Assembly (NCBI GenBank): GCA_009869945.1
Contig: WIXG01000370.1
Location: 1-64,000 of the forward strand
Source: Mesaphorura yosii
Lineage: Eukaryota; Arthropoda; Collembola; Poduromorpha; Tullbergiidae
Direction of reading: 5' to 3'
DNA length: 64,000 nt
Shown in pieces: positions 53,901-64,000 of the stretch (positions are counted from its first letter, which is position 1; the number at the start of each line of letters is the position of its first letter). The translations under genes and the position numbers were made by a program. Below the pieces are notes generated by a model. It was not told the DNA's origin. It ran no database searches and worked only from the letters and a program-made list of their open reading frames with translations.

Positions 53901-56097
53901 TGCAGTTGTCAGTTACCGTCTCCAAGATAAGCAGTCGTGTTGAACCACTGGAATAGTGCAGAGAGCAGCCTTCCCAGTATGTCAGGAGAAATGGGGTCGT
54001 CCAAATTGAAGAAGCCAACAAGCAACCAAATGGCATATCTTCCCATTAATCTCCGTTCTTCTAGAGGAATTGGATCTGTGAATTCGCCGTCGGTGAAAAG
54101 TCGAAGCCGCGTTTGCTGATCAAACGTGTCTTTCATTCCGCCACGACTGGCGAGAGGTTCAGCTTCCAGAAGCAAGCTGTGTGCACATTCGTGGAAATTA
54201 AGTTCCGCGTCAAGTTAATACGGTTGAGCTTCACTTGAAAAGTGGATTATGACTGAGCTTACCTCACAATTGTCTCAACTTCATAATTCAGAATCGTGTT
54301 GTCCATTTTTACAGGAGTTTGAAGACAATGATGGAAAACATGGTCTCCGCCACGTCGATTATTGTGACGAATGGAATGACATTGTGCACAGTAGCGTATT
54401 GGCCGAGATGCATTGTAGCTGGCGCATTCCGTTGAAAAACAGATGGTCACTGCTGCTTTATTATCCGACCGACAGTTCTGCACGTGTAAAACGTATTCAT
54501 GTTCTCAGACTCAGATATTTCGTGACAAGCAATCACTTATGCTCACCTTATTCTCGCATGTCATTGAGACTTGTTGTATCGGTTGCAGGACATCATACAA
54601 ATGGTCGGCCGCGTCCGGTTGATCATGCTGCAGACGGGTGGCACACTCTTGGCAAAGAAACAGTGGTGGCGGATTTTCAGGCGATAATGCGACTCCGATG
54701 GAATGGTCGAGACAGATTTTCACGGCATCAGCACATCCTCCTGCATTGTTAATACTGCACATCTCGCTTCTGGAATATGGAAAACATCACAAAACATTGA
54801 ACATGCTTTAAATAACAAGGAACTCACTTGCAAATTGGAGTTTTGTAACCTGTTGAAATGCAAATCAATTAAACGAGAACACAATCAAATGTTTGAAGAT
54901 CACTGCATCAAATGTACTTCGACTTTTTCATTACCGTTGAACTTGAAGTTAATGCTCCGCCTGTCATACAAGGTTGGGTTCAAATGCGGCCAGTAGTAGA
55001 CAAGGAGATTGATGGCCACATTGCGAGCCTCGGCAGTTCCGTACGCAATAACACAGAAGACATCTTTTACTGTGTCCCGTTTCAAGCTCAATATGCATTC
55101 CATGACTTGACAATGGAATTCTGGACGATTTTAATGGGTGTGTTAGATTTGCGTATCCTCAACACAGTTATATGCGTAATCCATAAACACTTACCTGAAT
55201 TTGATGTATACTGGAGAACCATCATGAGAATAGCGGACACCGATTGCGACGCGTAATTGTATCGCTCGGATTCTTGACAATTATCTGATCATCAAATGTT
55301 TACAAAAAATATGATTCGATGAAATGGGTGCTTAACGTATGTATCCATGATTATGATAAACAATAACGTACATAATGTGAAGGGTAGAATGTAATGGCAG
55401 AGCAGATCGATAATGTCCTGGTGCAAAGAGCAGGGAAAAGTTCCAAGCGATGCCGACACGATGTAAGGAAGCGTATCAATGCAGCCGTGGTCCAGAAAAG
55501 GTAGAAGACTGGCAATTGTTTGCAGAATCGCTTGGCCAAATGCTGCAAATGTAAATTCCAATTCAATCTCAGTTTTCCCAGTACACATTTCAGCCAGCTC
55601 TTGGCCTGATATGGCCAAACAATGCAATTCTTTCGTAGTCTCACCCTGAATTCCCATTTGCACCGTTGGAGCCACATCAATCAACTGTACGACCACATTA
55701 AATAGCGCCCTGTAATCGAGGCTGGGAAATAGTTGTAACCTCGCAGCATCTTCGTCCCTGGACTTAAGCATTTCCAGAGGAAAGTCCGGAACATCTTTCA
55801 AAATCACTGTAAACGAATTTGAAATATAGACACGCACTCGTAAGATAACATGAACTCTCCCTCGCAGCATCTCAGCTCAATTCTCACCTATCAATGTCTG
55901 CGAAAAGTGCTTGAGAGTATTCGCAATGTCCAAGCCAGTTGGAAGTGGCAGAACTCCATTTGTTAATCGCAGTTGAAAGTCTTGCAAGTTTCGAACCTTT
56001 GCAGTAACTAGACAAAAGGTCAGACCACGTAAATGCATGAAAAGTTAAGATGTTGACACACAATGGATAACTTACAAGCGGCAGCTCGGGTTCCCAT
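44917..56097 (-). CDS. UNC79: UNC79, subunit of the NALCN sodium-leak channel complex
   Basis: Large helical-repeat protein that, with UNC80, supports the NALCN channel setting neuronal resting excitability. It spans 11 kb with many short introns, roughly 2,500-2,900 residues estimated. The first exon (56097-56076) starts MGTRAA and joins to KVRNLQDFQLRL and LDIANTLKHFSQTL, as in vertebrate UNC79. Family segments follow in order: SLDYRALFNVVVQLIDVAPT (about 55700), LFLCQECATRLQ and RPIRYCAQCHSIRHN (Cys-rich part, 54250-54700), LKEGFNRIFCLVPYEVISAE (53600), PWPGKHTCQKEQECQFCEMS (52600), ALANAFCYLISSLDDSHVAV (51200), CGDCGAIMETFNNEELGLCI (47640), FIRCVLHQLAPYGVFSQLFQ (47300), ALEISRGNSRENRAIGRYLP (46050), HVHVILTGFAEQSKASVLHM (45750). 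The last exon reads QFKMGKIELQ and ends TQFCPP at a TAA (44917-44919). UNC80 was considered and excluded. Confidence 0.95.
48436..48504. repeat. Imperfect tandem repeat around CTTGGAACAATT in a UNC79 intron
   Basis: The motif AACAATTCTCTTGGAA occurs twice and a shorter CTTGGAACAATT core three times within about 70 bp. It lies in the intron between the exon ending near 48618 and the exon starting near 48318 (minus strand). Confidence 0.55.
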
Positions 56098-56781
56098 TAT
56101 GACCGTCTAGAGACAATTTTAAGTTGAGAAGTTAGAAATTAAAGAAAAATCAGCACCAAATTGTCAATAATTGACAATTAAATCTCTTTAATTACAAAGT
56201 AATTTAACAATCTCTGTTCTTTGATACAGAGGCAAAAGCACCAAATATTTGCCATGCTTCAATCTGCCAAAATCTGGCTCAACGATTTTATTTCATTCAT
56301 GTATATGTTTAATGTAAACAGTCTAGAACCAGGTTCGGCTTCATTTCAGTCTGGAACCTGAATCCTTTCACGATCCTGTCTTCCGTGCAGTGAGCTGAGT
56401 AAGCGGATACGGAGCCGAAATTTGGAAAGAACCAGCCGTCCGTCTGCATCTGTTCTGTTTCTGCCTGTCACCTCCCTTCACTTTCCAACTACGTCGGCTT
56501 CCTTTCTCCTCGTGCTTGTACTTACCGTAAAGAGGCAAAAGAGCACGAAAGATTAAGAACGCATGGCACTTGTGAAACAAAACTTTCACATTAAGTTGTG
56601 CACAGGTCCCACAACGCCATAGCTCGCAGAGGAGTAATTTAAGTCTTTGTTTAGCCATAAATTGTTATTTATTTCACCAAAAGAATAAACAAGCTATTGA
56701 GATACATGAACATAAGGCGACTCTTCAATTAATTCAATTATGCATTATAGATCTATTGACGCAAGAAGTCCGGCTTTGCAT
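56098..56781. other. Spacer between UNC79 5' end and INTS14 3' end
   Basis: About 680 bp holding the UNC79 promoter and the INTS14 3' UTR. TTTATT at 56668-56673 is a minus-strand AATAAA about 110 bp past the INTS14 stop. A 96-codon minus ORF (56368-56658) has no recognisable domain and is not called a gene. Confidence 0.5.
56668..56673 (-). promoter_or_regulatory. Candidate poly(A) signal of INTS14
   Basis: AATAAA on the minus strand about 110 bp downstream of the INTS14 stop codon at 56782-56784. Confidence 0.5.
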
Positions 56782-59005
56782 TTAATGTTTAGTAGAAGCC
56801 GGCACAATCGCTCTGGAGAATGGAAAACTAGTATTTCTAATCTGAGCAGCTGCATGTGTTAGCTGGATTTGAGCTTCGGGAGGTGTGGAAGACGAAGACA
56901 ACATGCATTCACGCTCCAACACCAGTGCAATTGACTCCAATGCTTCGTGGAATCCCAGCGACAATGCCCAGCGCCTCATTCGATTCAATTCCTGTAAATC
57001 AAAATTGAGTTATTGAAACATGCCTCATTTGTGATTCCGTTCTTTGGAATAAAGCGTACGGACCTTATAAAACTGAGTTGTTTTTTCAGGTAATTTCCGA
57101 GCATGTCTTAATAGTTTATTGATGTCACTATTCAAGGATTGGGGAGTCAGCCACACCTGCGGTGAAATTGCAAAGTCAGGCAAGATTGTTGACTTTCAAG
57201 AACCAAGTACCATCTCATCAGCAAGGAAGAGTGAAATGGCATACCGTTGGACTCGTCCCGTAGCTTTTCTTTTCTTGAGACTTGACAGGAAATGTTGGAA
57301 CAGGTGGAGTAGCGACAGGGTACTTTGCCTTATTTATTGCAAACAGTTCCTCCCTCGGACCTAGCTGTTCCAAGTTACCAAGCCAAGGTGCGACGTCGGT
57401 ACCTTCCAAATGACACTGATAGATAAAGTCATGTTTTTTTTAAGAAACTGCGAAAGGCACTTACCTGGAGGTAGAATGGAGAGCATTAAATTAGATTTCT
57501 TCTTATTGTCCGCATACGAGTACAGGAATCCATACCATTCGGGTCCAATCTCACAGAACGCACACATATTCTCAATCTGAGAGAAACCAACCAGGCCATA
57601 ATGAGTTCAATTTGTTCAATCTAACCTGTGTTTTCTTTAAAGATTTTTAAGAACCTTCAAGGCACCATGCAAGAGGACGCAAAAGTTTGCGACCCTCCCA
57701 TCGGAATCCTCTTCTATGTCATCTTGAGACCCAGAAGCGGCGGAACTCGTGCTTTCTTTAAAACACAACGATTAAAGCCATACGGATGAACGATCAGATG
57801 CTAAATCTAAGCAAAAAATTGTAGCGATCCATACCAGAACGAAGTGGCAGCACAAGGTGTCTTGAGTGAGCGGGTGGACTAGCCAAATCGTCTGAATTAA
57901 TCAGACCAATGATTTCAATTGTCTCTGATATATCATAGCGCTTGTCATCTTCTCGACAAACGAACGGTTGTGGAGGAGGGCAGAGTGCGATGGTTGAAGA
58001 GAGCTATGTTCACAGTTCAAACAAAAGCCTTGATTCGCTTACAACAATCAGTTAATACGCCGAAAGTGCAACTAACCTTGCCGCAGGTGAGTCTGCCTTT
58101 GTACGGAGTAAAGTCCTTCGCGCAAAGCTTTGCAACTGTGCTACTGCAGCCCTATACAGAAATTAAGACTCGTAAAATTGAGCCTAGTGGTCCTTGGCCC
58201 ATGATGAAAATATCACGGCTAGTACCTTTGAATTCAGATGATTTTCAGGGAAATAAACTACACCGTCGCCGCATGTGACTTCAATGAGCTTCTGAAGCAT
58301 TTGGCAGTTTTCCGTGTAATTTTTATCATGGGAATCACCTAAATTCATTTTTAAGACATGTCTTTTATAGTAATCATGTGACTTGCTCCAATTACAAGTG
58401 CTTACTTAAACATAAGATATTCATTTTGGCAGGAAAAGGAAACTGTTTAGCTCTCAAGATGGTTTCTTTCAGACATCCTTCTCCGAATCCAGGAGATCCG
58501 TCTGTTATCAGTACAATCTCAACCGGAGTTGTATTTCCCTAAACGTATACAATTATGAAACGTGCTAGCTTGAGGTTTATATAATTTACTTCGAGTAATT
58601 TCGGCTTCTCACTCACCCATTGAGCCACCACAGCCTCCGTGATTCCTTGCAAAATTGCATCGTAATTTGTTTTCTCATAGTGTTTCAATGTGATTAATCC
58701 AGCTCTGACTGTTTCTAAATCTCTGCTGAAATCTGTGATCTTTTCATACAGTCTTGAAAACGCCAACTGGTTTAAAGAAATGCACATGAGCATAATGTGA
58801 AAGGCATGGGTCTTGCATTACTTCATACCAATGAAACAAATTCTAGTCTCGAATGAGTAGAGATGTGGTCCAGAAATTGATTAATTGCCTGAACAGCTAA
58901 AGTGTGCTTAGTTGGCATTTCAGTTGAGGAAGTTCCTGCCAAGTAGCTCCCAGGTATCGGCTGGCACATGGACAAAGATAAATCCAAGGCAATAATGGTC
59001 GGCAT
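56782..59005 (-). CDS. INTS14: Integrator complex subunit 14 (VWA9)
   Basis: Subunit of the nuclear Integrator complex (INTS10-13-14 module), which processes snRNAs and attenuates transcription. The first exon (59005-58829) begins MPTIIALDLSLSM, a von Willebrand A domain whose DxSxS metal-site motif is intact. Further vWA segments: ITEAVVAQW, then IVLITDGSPGFGEG near 58480-58520, then FPFPAKMNILCLS. The beta-barrel part has SETIEIIGLINSDDLASPP and HSRHLVLPL (about 57850-57940). It is followed by GPEWYGFLYSYADNKKKSNL (57480-57545), closely like human INTS14. The C-terminal helices include ERECMLS and IQLTHAAAQI, ending STKH at 56782. Introns are short. INTS6 also has a vWA domain but not these downstream segments. 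Confidence 0.94.
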
Positions 59006-59954
59006 GATGCTTTACGCCAGAACACGATGCACGTGGATTAGATTCTGTTCGACGAAAACCTGCAACGCATACATAGTAAAAGATTATGTTATTACTGTTA
59101 AAAGCGACCAATCTCGACTCACTCCGTAAATGAGAATGTTGTAGTAATACAAGGGAATTTACAAGGTGCTAGGATAGGATTTCCCATTACTACCAACTTA
59201 TGCCTTACAGAGCAATTCGGAATTCGGAAAGCAATTCAGAGCAATTAGTAACGGTACTCTCAAATAACAGCGGTACGTTTCTCAATTTCCTTATCACACA
59301 TCATTTTAGCATCAGGCGTAGAGTTACAAAGATAAAACAGTCCGAGCTGTCCAACTAAACTCTTTACTATCGTCGCAGGGTCAATGCCAGAGCTAAAACT
59401 AGACTTGTGCTGCAAAGCATGGTTATGCTACCTAGAACGAAGTCAGCTAGTTCTATTACCTTCCAACCCTCTGCACTTCAGGAACGTGATTTGCGTGATA
59501 AAAGTGATAATGATTACAAATGAATAAACGATGCTTTTCCACAATTCAGTCCAGAGGAAACATTGTAATGACATGCATTACTGAATTCACTGAGCTCGAT
59601 GTGGCCAGACAGTCTATCGTGTCCGTATTTATAATATTACCATTAACATAATACCTGAATTAGTTTATGCACATTACAACCTGTTTCCCATTCTTGTATT
59701 CGTTGCATTGCGACATGGAAAGGTAGTCAAACTAATCCAATTTGCAATCACATCACGCAGTCACAATTAAGTGCAAAGTGCAATTGGGAATGCATCGCTG
59801 ATCATATGGACTTAACCTTTGAGCAGCAGTTTCATAACAATGCAGTGAACAACGTGAGGTTTTTATCCACTCAAAATCTGATCACAAGTGAAAAAGCAGG
59901 TCCCCAAGAAAGCAGTTTAACACGTCACGTCTCGGAGAACGATTGGCCAGCAAC
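59006..59954. other. Divergent spacer between INTS14 and the SLC46-like gene
   Basis: About 950 bp that should contain both promoters. An ATG at 59806 opens a short frame (MDLTFEQQFHNNAVNN) followed by a GTGAGG donor. It could be an upstream exon of the transporter, but its phase does not fit the acceptor near 59950, so it is left out. Confidence 0.45.
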
Positions 59955-62362
59955 ATGTCCTGCTTCAAATCAATTACGGTTGAACCGACCATGTTTCTGC
60001 AAATGGTTGGCGACACACTCACTTACGTAATTTATCAAAATCTGTTCATCAATAAGGTACACGAGTATACGTTTGTATCCGGAGTTGGACTTTGAGACGC
60101 AAGGGAGTAGTGAAAAACCTGTAATTTTTCAACGTTTTCAGATTTGCGAAGTGGACTTAAAGTACAGTCCTGAAATTTGTGCAAGATATGAGAATGAAGA
60201 TGAGCAAACAATCAACTCCACCAACCACCATAAGCAGATCTTTTACAGGCCGATTATGAACAATATACAGGTGAGGGTGAGATAGACGAGTAAAAGCCAC
60301 GCCAAGTCGCCAAGCCAAGGACCAGCAGTGCATTCGACCATTTACGGTGCATTTAGCATACTACATGCAATTTCCTTATGAATTTCAGGCTGCGTCAGCG
60401 AAATTTGTCCTGTACAACTCTTTAGTAGAAAATTCCTTGCCAGTATTTCTGGTTCTGTTTCTTGGTGTCTGGAGCGACACACATAAACGAAGGAAACCGC
60501 CTTTGCTGCTTTCCCTGATGGGAAAAGTTCTCCGTTCTGTTGGACTATTCCTGAATGCCTGGTTTATGAACTGGCCACCAATAGTTTTGTTCTTTACGGT
60601 AGCCTTGCCACATTGTTTGGGCGGAGCGAACGCTGTCTTTCATATGGCTGCATTCAGGTAAGTCCCTAAGTCAAGCAAATCCTGGTGTTAAACGTTAAAG
60701 CGTTGTTGAGACTGGTAAGGCGGTGTTGGACTTACAGCTACCTTGCGGATTCCAGTGCTCCACGAAGTCGGACGAAGAGACTCGGAATTGCAGAAGGTAA
60801 ACTGGCATGGCGGTACCAATTTGCCCAGATTTATGGATCTGATGATAAAGCATCATTACAGGCTTCTGGCAACTTGGATCGCCGATTGGACTAGCTCTTG
60901 GAGCTTATTTATTTGCCAAAGGCGGATATCTCTGTGTATTTGGAACCGCTGTGCTCTTTCATTTGATAGCTGTGTTGTACACAGCATTCGTATTACCCGA
61001 AGTACCCCAACCTCGGCCGTCTCAATTCCGTGTTGGAAAACATGGTTGGTACGGGGCAAGCAATTCCACCTTCGCAAATCTGACTGTTCCAGTTCCTAGT
61101 CGAACGAGATACCACAGCGAGAATGATTGTGATGAGGTTTCACCAATAATTGCCAAGAATAATAATCCGGCTCGAATAGACGAAGATGACGAAGAAGATT
61201 CCCTGCTACCTCAGCCTCCGCCGCCACTACTAACACGGGAGGATTTCCTGAAGCACGCGATAATTAAAGCTCACGGTGAAACGAATCACGAGACAACCCA
61301 TCATGAGAAAACATCCGTCAAAACATTTCTGGTCGGTTCAATCAAGTCTATTGTCAAAAGAAGACCGAATCATACTCGAAAGTGCCTGCTCTCACTTGGT
61401 ATCATCATGCTCTTGTATGGAATCGTATTTCACGGTGAGCGTCATTACTTCAGCTGGGAGTGCTGGATATTTAAAATGATGACTGTTTGACTGGTTTGCT
61501 TAGGTGAAGGAAACCTGAAGTATCTGTACACACGAAACCGATTCGGTTGGAGAGAACAGCAGTTCAGCAACTGGACAACTTTTGAAGCTGCCATGGTTGT
61601 CACCGGATTGGTATTAGTTATGCCCATATTCAGCAGCCTATTCAAGTTTAGTGATCCCTTTGCCGGGACAGTCGCGGCTCTTGGAAGGTTTGCTTCTAGA
61701 ATTTGCATTGCACTCGCCCCATCGTCGGAGTACTTATACATTGGTCAGTGTACAGGAAGCTATATTGCTACAAAGTATAGTTAATGGCAGTTACTAAAAC
61801 TTTGTTTTCTGTAAACCAGCGGGCGGAATCGACGTGATAGGCGTTATTGGACCCTTATCCGCCAGATCGTTAGCATCCAAATGCGTCCTGCGAGATGAGC
61901 GAGGTAATCGCATGCTCGGAAAAAACTTTCGAAGCAACTCAGACATTTGCAATTTCTCATTCGATAGGGCGAATTTTCGCGTTTCTTGGATGCATCGAAG
62001 CACTTGTGCCATTAATATCTGTGCCTTTCTACTCGATCGTTTACTCGTACACACTGTCAGATGCTCCGAACACGATATATTTCATTTCAGCTGGTTTGTG
62101 TCTGATTAATTTCGTGATTTTCGGGTAAGCCCGTTATCAGTTCATGCATCCCGCAATATCCGTATAGTGAACAGTTCAATAACATTTGCACTCCTCTATT
62201 TGCAGAGTCCTATTCGTAGCGAAAAGATCGGGCATAGTTGAGTTTACGGGCACCGATTTGTCGCTTCTAACACAACCAATTGACAGACACGCATTGGTCG
62301 AAGAGTATGGCGAAAAGGGAACAAGCATACCTTGGACTTATAGAAGAGTTAGTTTGTCGTAA
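59955..62362 (+). CDS. SLC46-type major facilitator transporter (PCFT-related)
   Basis: Probable 12-helix major facilitator of the SLC46 family; family members carry folates, heme or muropeptides with protons. Exons: 59955-60056, 60142-60270, 60389-60657, 60738-60796, 60862-61434, 61504-61743, 61820-61903, 61968-62124, 62206-62362; phases agree and give 589 residues. The first helix follows SITVEPTMFLQM. The glycosylatable lumenal loop has two Cys (ICEVDLKYSPEICARYEN). The hallmark cytoplasmic loop is FLGVWSDTHKRRKPPLLLSL, then YLADSSAPRSRTKRLGIAEG and WQLGSPIGLALGAYLF. The second half has DVIGVIGPLSARSLASK, RIFAFLGCIEALVPLISVPF and TIYFISAGLC. The loop between the halves is long, acidic and Pro-rich, which makes the protein longer than human SLC46 members (about 460). 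The substrate cannot be told. The start is uncertain; Met at 59955 gives the family-like N-terminus. Confidence 0.88.
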
Positions 62363-63780
62363 ATTCTGCTTGTATCTCTCGCTGCTAATGATAATCTCAC
62401 CCTCAATATCAAATGAAGATGAAATTCATCGAAATTCTGAGTCGAGCCGTGGTAGTCTCGTTTTGGAGTCATGTTTTGATTTATGCATCAAGTGTGAGTA
62501 AGCTGGTGACCCAAGTTGGCACAAGAGACTAATCAAAGCTCACTGTAGAAAGTAGTCGCAGACATTCTTTGCTGTCATCGCTTTTACGCATTTTATCTTT
62601 TCTAAACATTTTAGTTCTGTTCCTTCGTTTTAGATTTTAGTTCACACCTTTATACTGTCGTTCGGTTGTCCGTACTCAATTCGAATGAAGTAATCGCAAT
62701 AAAATTGATTTTGTCGATCGCAGTATTACGCCAAAGAAGAAAGTTCTCAGCTCACGCGTCAAGAAAGGGTGCTTTACTTTTGTTTCCTTCGTTCCTTAGC
62801 GACACTGCTCAATTCACATGACCCGGCCGAGACCTTCACTGAAAAATTACTGATTGCTTTACATTGGGCAAGAAGTGGTCGAAATGACTCAGCCGAATAG
62901 CAACTATCCGCTGCATTTGTACTGACTATAAACGAATTAAGAAAACAATATGACTGCTAAAGGCAGAGGCAATACCAGAAACCGTGAAATGGAATACATA
63001 CCTGTTCAAGTTCAGCAAGTGTACCTCAGCCTTAACAATGCGCAACAATTCTCCTCCTGACTCCTTGAGTATCCGTCAATCCGGGCAGAGTTCAGAACTC
63101 AAGCAGTGTCATCAAACCGACTAGTAGTGATAGCAACCAGTTAAAACTAAACTCAGAAATTATGCAGCTAACCAGAGAAAGATACCGGCTAGCAAACACA
63201 AACGCAAGGACTTCCTTGCGTAAAGTTTCGGTCGCATTGAAAAACAATTGGCGCTGACTTCTACGTTCTCTCATCTCCGCCGGCCTCAAAACAGAATCGG
63301 AGGTTAATAATAACAATTACAATTAATTATCAATTATATATTATATTCACAACTAATTTTAGGTGCAAACTTGTGGAGCTGAACATAACAATATCAAGGT
63401 TTGATATTGTGAGCGTTGGTGTGTTGGTCTCGAAGCTGCTTTTTGGACCTGAACCTGGGCGCAATGAAACTTGACACTACCGACACAAAGCACAGATCTG
63501 TGTAATTGCTCATTTGCTGAATGTGAAGACGTACCACGTCCTCGGGATGGCCGTGTTAGGTAACATAAGACAATTACGTTCAAATTATTGATATCAGTTC
63601 ATCGAACAACAATTGATTCTACTCCTGATTAGGTGCAGGGCACATACCAGATGAATGTAACTTCATATTTCATCGAACCTGAGTCAACCAACCCGGAATC
63701 CGAAGCAAAGTACCTTGCTCATCTTTAGAACGTTAATATTCTGTATTCTGTTTGCCCGTGTCCAGCAAATTTTGCTAGGA
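62363..63780. other. Intergenic region after the SLC46-like gene
   Basis: About 1.4 kb without a supported gene. AATAAA at 62698-62703 is a likely poly(A) signal for the SLC46-like gene, about 335 bp past its stop. The small minus ORFs at 63092-63316 and 63359-63583 have no recognisable domain. Confidence 0.5.
62698..62703 (+). promoter_or_regulatory. Candidate poly(A) signal of the SLC46-like gene
   Basis: AATAAA about 335 bp downstream of the stop codon at 62360-62362. Confidence 0.5.
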
Positions 63781-64000
63781 ATGGAGTGTATTAATGCGCT
63801 GTGTGAGGTACTGACATTGACTGATTGTGAGTCAAGCCTCACTGTGTTAATTAATGCCCATTAATTTGTGCTATTTACAGATTTTTACACCCTTCGGATT
63901 ACAACTCAAGCAGACGAATGAGTGGTATCCTCAAGATCGCTGCAATGATTGGCCGATCCATCAATCCAGTGCTCTCTCACTCGGGGAATCAGACGTAGTA
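63781..64000 (+). CDS. Possible first exons of an unrecognised gene, cut by the right edge
   Basis: ATG at 63781 gives MECINALCE up to a GTACTG donor at 63808. A 73-bp stretch ends in CTATTTACAG at 63880, and the following 40 codons (IFTPFGLQLKQTNEWYPQDR onward) stay open to the window end in the matching phase. The size and splice signals resemble the introns of neighbouring genes. The protein is not recognised, and the exons may be chance. Confidence 0.3.

Noticed and set aside
44917-56097. Reading the large gene as UNC80
   Set aside because: N-terminus, Cys-rich region and C-terminus all follow UNC79 in order.
56368-56658. 96-codon minus ORF between UNC79 and INTS14
   Set aside because: Lies in the UNC79 promoter / INTS14 3' region, is highly basic and has no known domain.
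59806-59853. Upstream coding exon for the SLC46-like gene
   Set aside because: It has a GTGAGG donor, but the phase does not fit the visible acceptor before the family-like N-terminus.

Overview
This is a eukaryotic nuclear window. All recognisable genes are split by many short GT-AG introns, mostly about 60-90 bp, with a few multi-kilobase introns in the left part. The gene set (UNC79 channel subunit, TDRD9/spindle-E piRNA helicases, Integrator subunit 14, SLC46 transporter, AMPK beta, PPP1R14, MANSC/LDLa receptor) is bilaterian. The short introns and the AMPK-beta glycogen-binding region, which reads most like the fly version, suggest an arthropod. No species can be named from the sequence. 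I see no CRISPR array, tRNA, rRNA or intact transposon.

Layout, left to right. 1-10.9 kb: a minus-strand LRP11-like receptor gene (signal peptide, MANSC, low-complexity linker, LDLa), running off the left edge and holding a 6.3-kb intron. 13.7-17.5 kb: a plus-strand PPP1R14 (CPI-17-type) PP1 inhibitor. 18.8-21.7 kb: minus-strand TMEM87, reconstructed as 17 exons. 22.6-24.0 kb: plus-strand AMPK beta, divergent from TMEM87. 24.6-26.3 kb: minus-strand hyccin (FAM126), convergent with AMPK beta. 26.9-41.1 kb: two tandem, diverged minus-strand TDRD9/spindle-E genes with an unexplained plus-strand ORF between them. 42.4-44.6 kb: plus-strand SRP54, 10 exons. 44.9-56.1 kb: minus-strand UNC79. 56.8-59.0 kb: minus-strand INTS14. 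60.0-62.4 kb: plus-strand SLC46-type transporter. 63.8-64.0 kb: the possible first exons of a further gene.

The genes do not form one pathway; this is an ordinary gene-dense neighbourhood of housekeeping and signalling genes. The most notable local feature is the TDRD9 pair. Both copies keep the DEVH helicase motifs, but the upstream copy has lost the Tyr of the Tudor Asp-Tyr-Gly-Asn signature. Other points worth a look are the atypical splice choices in AMPK beta and coding-like overlapping frames in the TDRD9 spacer and in the LRP11-like intron.

Exon boundaries were read by eye from splice motifs, reading phase and remembered family sequence. Those given for TMEM87, AMPK beta, hyccin, PPP1R14, SRP54 and SLC46 keep the reading phase throughout. 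TDRD9, UNC79 and INTS14 are given as spans with diagnostic exons.
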